Source: Novosphingobium resinovorum
GTDB taxonomy: Bacteria > Pseudomonadota > Alphaproteobacteria > Sphingomonadales > Sphingomonadaceae
Length of the DNA: 64,000 nucleotides
Assembly (NCBI RefSeq): GCF_027922145.1
Contig: NZ_BSFC01000044.1
Location: forward strand, 372,001 to 436,000
Direction of reading: 5' to 3'
Part shown: piece by piece, positions 35,021 through 42,054 of the stretch
Layout of the letters: each line of letters starts with the position of its first letter
Position numbering within the stretch: position 1 is the stretch's first letter
Position numbers and translations under genes: made by a program
The notes under the pieces: generated by a model
What the model was told of the DNA's origin: nothing
Database searches by the model: none
What the model saw: only the letters and a program-made list of their open reading frames with translations

Positions 35021-35250
35021 TCGAGGTTCCAGGCGCCGAGTTCATCAGCGGGAAGTGGCTCGAAGAAGGCATCGTCCACGCTGATCGCGCCCTTGAGCGC
35101 GCCGAACTTGCGTTCGCCGATCGGATTTATCGGGACCAGACGCACGGCAGGAACGTTGCCGCGTGCGATCACCACTTCTTCGCCCGCCAGCACGCTGACG
35201 ATCAGGCGGGATAGGTTGGTCTTGGCCTCGTGGACGGAAACCTGAGTCAT
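35017..35250 (-). CDS. Phd/YefM family antitoxin
   Basis: A 77-residue antitoxin. The N-terminal DNA-binding Phd fold is recognisable (MTQVSVHEAKTNLSRLIVSV, then GEEVVIARGNVPAVRLVPI). The C-terminal half (ISVDDAFFEPLPADELGAWNLD) would wrap the toxin. It probably represses its own promoter through the 9-bp-arm inverted repeat at 35258-35285, which covers the ribosome site AAGGAG. It is followed directly by the PIN toxin. Confidence 0.88.
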   Translation of the reverse strand: MTQVSVHEAKTNLSRLIVSVLAGEEVVIARGNVPAVRLVPINPIGERKFGALKGAISVDDAFFEPLPADELGAWNLD

Positions 35251-35257
35251 CGTGATG

Positions 35258-35285
35258 CTCCTTAGCCAGATATATAGCTAAGGAG
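35258..35285. promoter_or_regulatory. Operator overlapping the antitoxin ribosome-binding site
   Basis: CTCCTTAGC (35258-35266) and GCTAAGGAG (35277-35285) are perfect 9-bp arms around CAGATATATA. The arm nearest the gene contains the Shine-Dalgarno AAGGAG read on the minus strand, 8 bases before the antitoxin ATG. Antitoxin binding here would block the promoter, and the RNA hairpin could also hide the ribosome site. Confidence 0.7.
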
Positions 35286-35473
35286 ATGCATTGCGGCAAG
35301 CTGCAGGCTTTGCGGGTGATTGGTCTTGTCTTCGAGCCGTCACTTTGCTAACGGGCCGCTCAATCAGCTGCCTCCGAGTCCGGCGGCGGCCTTTTATTGG
35401 CTCTAGATTCGCAGCACGCCGCGCCGAACCGGATGCGTGGCGGCTTCGTCTGTTTTGTGAGGTGTTTCGGTTT

Positions 35474-35680
35474 ATGCAGATTCTCGTCCGCGACAACAAC
35501 GTCGATCAGGCTCTTCGTGCGCTCAAGAAGAAGCTGCAGCGTGAAGGCGTGTATCGTGAGATGAAGCTGCGCCGTCACTTCGAGAAGCCGTCGGAAAAGC
35601 GCGCTCGCGAAAAGGCTGCCGCCGTTCGCCGCGCTCGCAAGCTTGAGCGCAAGCGCGCCGAGCGCGACGGCTCGAAGTAA
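35474..35680 (+). CDS. rpsU: 30S ribosomal protein bS21
   Basis: A 68-residue, strongly basic bS21 (MQILVRDNNVDQALRALKKK..., ending in RKLERKRAERDGSK) that binds the 3' region of 16S rRNA and helps select mRNAs. The sequence matches the alphaproteobacterial form throughout. Codon use differs slightly from neighbours (more CGT and GCT), as expected for a highly expressed gene. The ATG at 35474 is the only reasonable start. A hairpin follows the stop. Confidence 0.95.
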   Translation: MQILVRDNNVDQALRALKKKLQREGVYREMKLRRHFEKPSEKRAREKAAAVRRARKLERKRAERDGSK

Positions 35681-35687
35681 GAGCTTT

Positions 35688-35712
35688 CCTGCGCTTTTGC
35701 GCAGGGCATCTT
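35688..35712 (+). terminator. Possible terminator after rpsU
   Basis: CCTGCGC (35688-35694) pairs with GCGCAGG (35699-35705) across a TTTT loop. Only three T residues follow a few bases later, so it is weak. A second hairpin lies at 35758-35785. Confidence 0.5.
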
Positions 35713-35757
35713 TAAATCTGGATCAGCGGCTTGAATGCCGCGCCGGGTTGAGCCATG

Positions 35758-35785
35758 AGGGCGCGGAATCACCATTCCGCGCCCT
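35758..35785. other. 12-bp perfect hairpin between rpsU and the FKBP genes
   Basis: AGGGCGCGGAAT (35758-35769) and ATTCCGCGCCCT (35774-35785) form a perfect stem with a CACC loop and no clear T-run. It may stabilise the rpsU transcript end or act in the leader of the FKBP operon. Confidence 0.55.
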
Positions 35786-35845
35786 TGGTGCATCTGCAAG
35801 GGATGCCAGCCCGGGCGCTTCAAAAGAATACGAGGGCCACAGACG

Positions 35846-36421
35846 ATGACAGAGATCACCCGCGTTGCGCTGCAGCCGATCGAAAAGGGCGCTGTTTCCA
35901 AGATCTGGATCGGTGTCGTCGCGATCGCTCTGGCCTCGGCCGGTGTGGCCTATGCCGCGCTGCCGCCCGCGCCCACCGTCAAGACGCTGACCGCCGGCAC
36001 CGGCGCCTCGCCGACGATGGAAGACGTCGTGCTCATCAACTACAAGGGCATGCTGACCGACGGCAAGGTGTTCGACGAGAACAAGAACTACCCCAACCCT
36101 GTCGCGCAGTTCGTGCCCGGCTTCTCCAAGGCGCTGATGAAGATGCAGCGCGGCGGCAAGTACGACGTCACGATTCCCGCCGAGCTGGCTTACGGCGCCA
36201 ACCCGCCCGCCGGTTCGCCGATCCCCGCAAACGCCGACCTCAAGTTCGAAGTCGAACTGATCGACTACAAAAGCCTCGCCGAAATCCGCCAGCAGCAGCA
36301 GATCCTGCAGCAGCTCCAGCAGATGCAGGGCGGCGCTGGTGCTCCGGGCGGCGTTCCGGGTGCACCGGGCGCGATGCCTCCGGGCGTCGAAGCACCGGCT
36401 GCTCCGGCTCCGGCGCAGTGA
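35846..36421 (+). CDS. FKBP-type peptidyl-prolyl isomerase, membrane-anchored (first of two)
   Basis: A 191-residue protein. One N-terminal hydrophobic segment (about residues 19-38) is followed by an FKBP domain (about 45-140; VVLINYKGMLTDGKVFDE, FVPGFSKALMKMQRGGKYDVTIPAELAYG, LKFEVELIDYKS). A Gln- and Gly/Pro/Ala-rich tail follows (QQQQILQQLQQMQGG, then repeated GAPG units). It should face the periplasm and assist protein folding. The stop overlaps the GTG of the second FKBP gene (GTGA). Confidence 0.9.
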   Translation: MTEITRVALQPIEKGAVSKIWIGVVAIALASAGVAYAALPPAPTVKTLTAGTGASPTMEDVVLINYKGMLTDGKVFDENKNYPNPVAQFVPGFSKALMKMQRGGKYDVTIPAELAYGANPPAGSPIPANADLKFEVELIDYKSLAEIRQQQQILQQLQQMQGGAGAPGGVPGAPGAMPPGVEAPAAPAPAQ

Positions 36422-36906
36422 AGGCAGCGATCGCGGCGCTGCTCCTCGTGGCAGCGCCCTCGGCCGTGTTCGCGCAAGCTGCCCCAAAGCCCGCTGCCCC
36501 GGCGGCGACGCCTGCGGCTCCGCAGGTCAAGGTCGAGGCGATCAAGGCCGGGACCGGCGGCAAGCCGCCCGAGCATGGCTATGTGCTGATCAACTACAAG
36601 GGCATGCTGCAGGACGGCACCGTGTTTGACCAGAACGAGCAGATGCCGATGGCGCTGGACGAAGTCGTCCCCGGCTTTGCGCAAGGGTTGCTCCAGATGG
36701 AGCGCGGCGGGCGCTACCGCCTGACCATTCCGCCTGAACTCGGTTACGGTGCGCAGGCGTCCGGCCCGATCCCGGCGAATTCCACGCTGGTCTTCGAGAT
36801 CGACCTGCTGGATTTCAAGACGCCTGAGGAAATCCAGGCGATGATGGCGCAGATGCAGGCTCAGGCGGCCCAGCAGCAGGGCGAGGCAGCCAAGCCTGCG
36901 CAGTGA
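36418..36906 (+). CDS. FKBP-type peptidyl-prolyl isomerase, secreted (second of two)
   Basis: A 162-residue protein with a cleavable-looking signal (VKAAIAALLLVAAPSAVFAQ), an Ala/Pro-rich linker and an FKBP domain (YVLINYKGMLQDGTVFDQNE, VVPGFAQGLLQMERGGRYRLTIPPELGYG, LVFEIDLLDFKT) with a Met/Gln-rich tail. It is a close relative of the preceding gene (compare INYKGML-DG and QRGGKY/ERGGRY), so the pair looks like a tandem duplication whose copies now differ in export mode. I start it at the GTG overlapping the first gene's stop. Confidence 0.87.
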   Translation: MKAAIAALLLVAAPSAVFAQAAPKPAAPAATPAAPQVKVEAIKAGTGGKPPEHGYVLINYKGMLQDGTVFDQNEQMPMALDEVVPGFAQGLLQMERGGRYRLTIPPELGYGAQASGPIPANSTLVFEIDLLDFKTPEEIQAMMAQMQAQAAQQQGEAAKPAQ

Positions 36907-36915
36907 CACACCGCT

Positions 36916-36997
36916 CGTCATTGCGAGCGTAGCGAAGCAATCCAGGGCAGCGCTCACCGCCCTGGATCGCCACGGCCCTTCGGGCCTCGCGATGACG
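36916..36997. repeat. CGTCATTGCGAGCG palindromic repeat, copy A
   Basis: The left arm CGTCATTGCGAGCG continues as AGCGAAGCAATCCAGGG, and the right arm is a diverged inverse (CCCTGGATCGCCACGG, then CGCGATGACG). It lies 10 bases after the second FKBP stop. The same family recurs at 41639, 45053 and 48514. Such palindromes are known from many proteobacteria. Confidence 0.85.
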
Positions 36998-37108
36998 AAG
37001 GTGGGGCAGGGAACTTGAAGCCGCAGCGCCCCGCTGCTAGCGCACCGCTATAGAATTTCCGCCCGCCGTGCTTCCATGCGCGGCGGGCTCAACTGTAAAG
37101 GGAAAGCC

Positions 37109-37411
37109 ATGTCGGTCGATACCGCAACCGTGGCGAAGATCGCCAGCCTCGCGCGCATCAAGGTGAGCGAGCAGGAACTTGAGGCCATGGTGCCCGAGTT
37201 GAACGGCATTCTCGCCTGGGTGGAGCAACTCGGGCAGGTCGACACCGACGGTGTCGAGCCGATGACCGCCGTGATCCCCAACACCCTGCGCCTGCGCGAC
37301 GACGTGATCGACGCCGACCCGCTGACCGGCGGCGACAAGCGCGACGCGGTGCTGGCTAATGCGCCCGCCGCGCAGCACGGCTTCTTCGGCGTGCCCAAGG
37401 TGATTGAATAA
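37109..37411 (+). CDS. gatC: Asp-tRNA(Asn)/Glu-tRNA(Gln) amidotransferase subunit C
   Basis: A 100-residue GatC, the small belt-like subunit that holds GatA and GatB together in the enzyme that makes Gln-tRNA(Gln) and Asn-tRNA(Asn). The start VDTATVAKIASLARIKVSEQ, the middle LNGILAWVEQLGQVDTDGV and the DVIDADPL segment are standard. The ribosome site AAAGGGA precedes the ATG. It is first in gatC-gatA-TA pair-gatB, with a palindromic repeat in the 134-base gap before gatA. Confidence 0.95.
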   Translation: MSVDTATVAKIASLARIKVSEQELEAMVPELNGILAWVEQLGQVDTDGVEPMTAVIPNTLRLRDDVIDADPLTGGDKRDAVLANAPAAQHGFFGVPKVIE

Positions 37412-37431
37412 GCCTTTGGATTATCCCGATC

Positions 37432-37510
37432 CTTCGACAAGCTCGCAGATGAGCGGAGTTGGGGGAGAGAGACTTTGAATCTATCCCCGCTCATGCTGAG
37501 CTTGTCGAAG
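37432..37510. repeat. CTTCGACAAGCTC palindromic repeat within the gat operon
   Basis: CTTCGACAAGCTC (37432-37444) and GAGCTTGTCGAAG (37498-37510) are perfect 13-bp arms. An inner pair, ATGAGCGG (37449-37456) and CCGCTCAT (37487-37494), continues the stem. The element is of a family often seen between genes in sphingomonads and other proteobacteria, and sits between gatC and gatA. Confidence 0.85.
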
Positions 37511-37545
37511 CAAGCACGGGCAGCACACAAAATCTGGAATGCAGC

Positions 37546-39030
37546 ATGACTGACATTACCGACCTTGGCGTAGCCGCCATCCGCGACGGCGTCGTCGCCG
37601 GAACTTTCTCCGCCGTCGAAGTGGCCGAGGCGTTTAACGCCAACGTCGCGGCGGCGCAGGACGCGCTGAACGCCTTCATCGTCGCCACCCCCGATCACGC
37701 GGTCGCCGCCGCCAAGGCCATCGACGCCAGGCGCGCCGCAGGCGAGGCACTCGGCCCCATGGGCGGCGTGCCGATCGGCATGAAGGACCTGTTCGCCACC
37801 AACGGCGTGCAGACCACCGCCGCCAGCCACATCCTCGAAGGTTTCGTGCCGCAGTACGAATCGACCGTCTCGCAGAAGTTGTGGGATGCGGGCGCGGGCC
37901 TGTTGGGCAAGCTCAACCTCGACCAGTTCGCGATGGGCTCCTCGAACGAGAGCAGCCACTTCGGCTCGGTCGTCTCGCCCTGGCGTCGCCCCGGCAGCAA
38001 TGCGCCGCTGACGGCGGGCGGTTCCTCGGGCGGCTCCTCGGCGGCGATCGCGGCGCGGCTCGTGCCTGCCGCCACCGGCACAGACACCGGCGGCTCGATC
38101 CGCCAGCCCGCCGCCTACACCGGCACCACCGGCATCAAGCCGACTTACGGGCGCTGCTCGCGCTGGGGCGTGGTGGCTTATGCCAGCTCGCTCGATCAGG
38201 CGGGCGCGATGGCGCGCGACGTCACCGACTGCGCGATCATGCTGGAAAGCATGGCCGGGTTCGACCCCAAGGACGCGACCAGCCTGAACCTGCCGGTGCC
38301 GGACTGGACCGCCGCGCTCTCGGGCGACCTCAAGGGCAAGAAGGTCGGCATCCCGAAGGAATACCGCGTCGAGGGCATGCCCGCCGAGATCGAGGCGATC
38401 TGGGAGCAGGGCATCGCATGGCTCAAGGACGCGGGCGCCGAAGTGATCGAAGTCTCGCTGCCGCACACGCAGTACGCGCTGGCGACCTATTACATCATCG
38501 CGCCTGCCGAAGCCTCGTCGAACCTCGCCCGCTATGACGGCGTGCGCTACGGCCTGCGCGACCTGCCCGACGGCGCGGGCCTGCAGGACATGTACGCAGC
38601 CACCCGCGCCGACGGCTTCGGGGCCGAGGTCAAGCGCCGCATCCTGATCGGTACGTATGTGCTGTCGGCGGGCTTCTACGACGCCTATTATACGAAGGCG
38701 CAGAAGGTCCGCGCGCTGATCTCGCAGGATTTTGCCAAGGCCTTCGAGCAGGTCGACGTCCTCCTGACCCCGACCGCGCCGAGCGCTGCCTTTGCCCTTG
38801 GCGAAAGCAACGAAGACCCGATCGCGATGTACCTCAACGACGTGTTCACGGTCCCGGCCTCGCTGGCGGGCCTGCCTGCCATGTCGGTGCCGGCCGGCCT
38901 CGACGCGCAGGGGCTGCCGCTGGGCCTCCAGATCATCGGCCGCCCGCTGGACGAGCAGGGCGTGCTGAACGCAGGGCTAGCCATCGAAGGCCGCGCAGGC
39001 TTTGCGGCGAAGCCGGAGAAGTGGTGGTGA
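37546..39030 (+). CDS. gatA: Asp-tRNA(Asn)/Glu-tRNA(Gln) amidotransferase subunit A
   Basis: A 494-residue amidase-signature enzyme that releases ammonia from glutamine for the transamidation. The Ser-cisSer-Lys triad region is intact: Lys80 in VPIGMKDLFATNG, the Gly/Ser-rich loop GGSSGGSSAAIAARL and the nucleophile in TGTDTGGSIRQPA. The chosen ATG at 37546 excludes translated palindromic repeat upstream. It ends exactly where the control region of the toxin-antitoxin pair begins. Confidence 0.95.
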   Translation: MTDITDLGVAAIRDGVVAGTFSAVEVAEAFNANVAAAQDALNAFIVATPDHAVAAAKAIDARRAAGEALGPMGGVPIGMKDLFATNGVQTTAASHILEGFVPQYESTVSQKLWDAGAGLLGKLNLDQFAMGSSNESSHFGSVVSPWRRPGSNAPLTAGGSSGGSSAAIAARLVPAATGTDTGGSIRQPAAYTGTTGIKPTYGRCSRWGVVAYASSLDQAGAMARDVTDCAIMLESMAGFDPKDATSLNLPVPDWTAALSGDLKGKKVGIPKEYRVEGMPAEIEAIWEQGIAWLKDAGAEVIEVSLPHTQYALATYYIIAPAEASSNLARYDGVRYGLRDLPDGAGLQDMYAATRADGFGAEVKRRILIGTYVLSAGFYDAYYTKAQKVRALISQDFAKAFEQVDVLLTPTAPSAAFALGESNEDPIAMYLNDVFTVPASLAGLPAMSVPAGLDAQGLPLGLQIIGRPLDEQGVLNAGLAIEGRAGFAAKPEKWW

Positions 39031-39059
39031 TTGACGGTATTACCGTCAAAAGGTAATAC
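39031..39059. promoter_or_regulatory. Overlapping inverted repeats, likely operator of the VapB-like antitoxin
   Basis: Two inverted repeats overlap immediately after the gatA stop: TTGACGGTA (39031-39039) with TACCGTCAA (39041-39049), and GTATTACC (39037-39044) with GGTAATAC (39052-39059). The antitoxin ATG is at 39067, 7 bases later. AbrB-type antitoxins repress their own operons through such sites. A promoter here would also feed gatB. Confidence 0.65.
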
Positions 39060-39066
39060 TTGCGTC

Positions 39067-39390
39067 ATGAAGCATGAGAGCAACCTCACCATCAAGGGGC
39101 AGGTCACGGTGCCCAAGGACATCCGCGATGCCCTTGGGTTGCTGCCGGGTCGCCCGGTGCGCTTCGAGATGGATGCGGACGGCAATGCTCGCATCCTTAA
39201 AGCGAATGATGCTGCTGAAATCGAGCGGCGCCGGGCAGATTTCAGGGAGCGATTGAAGAAGGCACAGGCCATCTTCAAGGCGAACGATACCATGCCCGGT
39301 GTTTCCGTGGACGAATACATGGCGATGATCCGTGAACCGATCCAGCCGTTCGAAATGGACCCGAACTTCAAGTTGAACCCGGATTCGTGA
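39067..39390 (+). CDS. AbrB/MazE-fold antitoxin (VapB-like)
   Basis: A 107-residue protein. The N-terminal AbrB/SpoVT swapped-hairpin DNA-binding domain is clear (NLTIKGQVTVPKDIRDALGLLPGRPVRFEMD). A charged helix (AAEIERRRADFRERLKKAQAI) and a tail (SVDEYMAMIREP) that should bind the toxin follow. The following PIN gene overlaps it (GTGA). The pair is inserted between gatA and gatB on the same strand. Confidence 0.85.
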   Translation: MKHESNLTIKGQVTVPKDIRDALGLLPGRPVRFEMDADGNARILKANDAAEIERRRADFRERLKKAQAIFKANDTMPGVSVDEYMAMIREPIQPFEMDPNFKLNPDS

Positions 39391-39789
39391 TCCTCGTAGA
39401 CAGCAATATTCTGATCGATGCGATCGAGCCGCATTCGCCGTTTCACGATTGGTCGTCCGGCCAGTTGATGGACGCGGTGGAAGAAGGCGCATTCATCAAT
39501 CCGATCGTGGTGGGGGAGATCGCACCTCGCTTTTCCGCTTTCCCCGATCTGGTCGAAGTGCTCGATGGTTTTGCTCTGCCGGTGAAGGACATCAGCCTGC
39601 AGGTGTCGTGGGCGGCCGGACGCGCGCATCTGGCTTGGATCCGCAATGGTGGACGCCGTGGCTCGCTTCTGCCCGATCTCCTGATCGGGGCGCATGCCAT
39701 CGTCGAGCAGGCCAGCATTCTGACGCGCGATCCGCGTCGATTTCGCACTTATTTTCCCGAATTGAACCTCATTCTGCCGGAACAGACCG

Positions 39790-39797
<8 letters not shown>
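39387..39797 (+). CDS. PIN-domain ribonuclease toxin (VapC-like)
   Basis: A 136-residue PIN-domain protein. It opens with ILVDSNILIDAI (first catalytic Asp) and has the Glu in INPIVVGEIAPRF and the C-terminal acidic residues in LLPDLLIGAHAIVEQASILTRDPRRF. The GTG start overlaps the antitoxin stop, and the stop overlaps the first eight bases of gatB, so toxin and gatB are translated from one message. VapC toxins commonly cut tRNAs, which gives its position inside the tRNA-dependent amidotransferase operon some interest. Confidence 0.85.
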
Positions 39798-41292
<1,495 letters not shown>

Positions 41293-41310
41293 CGCTTAAC
41301 AAGCCTCACG

Positions 41311-41351
41311 AAAAAGCCGCCGTGCCGTTTCTTCGGTCCGGCGGCTTTTTT
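41311..41351 (+). terminator. Rho-independent terminator of the gat operon
   Basis: AAAAAGCCGCC (41311-41321) pairs with GGCGGCTTTTT (41340-41350), ending in a T-run on the plus strand, 18 bases after the gatB stop. Confidence 0.92.
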
Positions 41352-41433
41352 GTGTCCGCTGTGCAACTCTTGTTGTCCCGGGAAGGGACTGTTCGCAATA
41401 ATCCGCTTGTATTCGCAATTCGCGGTGCTATCG

Positions 41434-41612
41434 ATTGCGCGAAGACCGGGGGGGTCTTTCCAACAATTTCGCGCTGGCGTGCCTAAGGGGCATCGTCCGC
41501 GCATTCGGCGAAGCGGGGCATCTGGCTCCGCGCGCTGCACGAGCTCACCTGGGGGGGTGAGGGGGCCCGGCATTGCGCCACAGTGGAGCGCGCGGTGTCG
41601 GGCCTTTGCAGT
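41434..41612 (+). ncRNA. Candidate structured RNA downstream of gatB
   Basis: The 456-base gap between gatB and the next gene is not coding. After a possible promoter (TTGTAT near 41408, TATCGA near 41429) it shows a chain of hairpins. They are a GCGCGAA/TTCGCGC stem enclosing AAGACC-GGGGG-GGTCTT (41442-41458), GCGGGG/CTCCGC (about 41513-41531), CTCACC/GGTGAG (about 41544-41561), and a 15-bp stem between 41564-41578 and 41590-41604 followed by TTTGCAGTTTT. The order, with a T-rich end, fits a small RNA gene. It does not match tmRNA, SRP RNA or 6S RNA features that I can recognise. GC-rich DNA folds easily, so this is tentative. Confidence 0.32.
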
Positions 41613-41638
41613 TTTCCGGAAGTATTCGCACCCATCTT

Positions 41639-41714
41639 CGTCATTGCGAGCACAGCGAAGCAATCCAAGGCCGCGTAAACTGCCCTGGATTGCTTCGCTG
41701 TGCTCGCAATGACG
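41639..41714. repeat. CGTCATTGCGAG palindromic repeat, copy B
   Basis: CGTCATTGCGAGCACAGCGA with AAGCAATCCA forms the left arm, and the inverse, TGGATTGCTTCGCTGTGCTC then GCAATGACG, forms the right arm around a 15-base centre. The variant CACAGCG in place of CGAAGCG is mirrored in both arms, showing that the arms have evolved together. Confidence 0.88.
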
Positions 41715-41748
41715 AGGGGAAAGTAGGGGACGAGTGTGGTCTGATAGC

Positions 41749-42054
41749 TCAGCCCGCGCGCCGCGTTCCCGTCAGTTCCATCGCGCCGAACATCCCGGCT
41801 TTCACCGTGCCGGTCAGCGCATCGCCCTCGACCGTCGCGGAACAGTCGAGGTCCATCGGCATCGGCACGGTCATCTTCATCGACCACGTCAGGGTCTGCC
41901 CGGCAATGCGGCCGTTGGTCACGACCATGCTGCCAAGGTCGCCGGTGATGTTCCCGGAGAAGCTGTCGCCTGCTCCGGGCTCGATGGTGAGGACGCCCTT
42001 CTGGCGGCCCAGCGGGGTATTGGTGACGCAGTCGTACGTGCCGGCAACGGTCAT
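41749..42054 (-). CDS. Hypothetical protein, small soluble beta-rich domain (101 aa)
   Basis: A 101-residue protein of alternating short beta strands (GTYDCVTNTPLGRQKGVLTI, GSMVVTNGRIAGQTLTWSMK, DALTGTVKAGMFGAMELTGT) with no signal peptide. The pattern (lipocalin- or avidin-like half-barrel strands) resembles small domains that accompany oxidoreductases, but I cannot name a function. The ATG overlaps the stop of the M16 peptidase gene (ATGA), so it is the coupled second gene of that transcript. Longer readings of the frame only translate the peptidase gene in the wrong phase. Confidence 0.72.
   Translation of the reverse strand: MTVAGTYDCVTNTPLGRQKGVLTIEPGAGDSFSGNITGDLGSMVVTNGRIAGQTLTWSMKMTVPMPMDLDCSATVEGDALTGTVKAGMFGAMELTGTRRAG

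Noticed and set aside
41293..41748. tmRNA, SRP RNA or 6S RNA
   Set aside because: I looked for a tag-peptide segment, the GGAAG tetraloop region of SRP RNA and the typical closing stem of 6S RNA and found none that I could defend. The region is therefore kept only as a tentative structured RNA.
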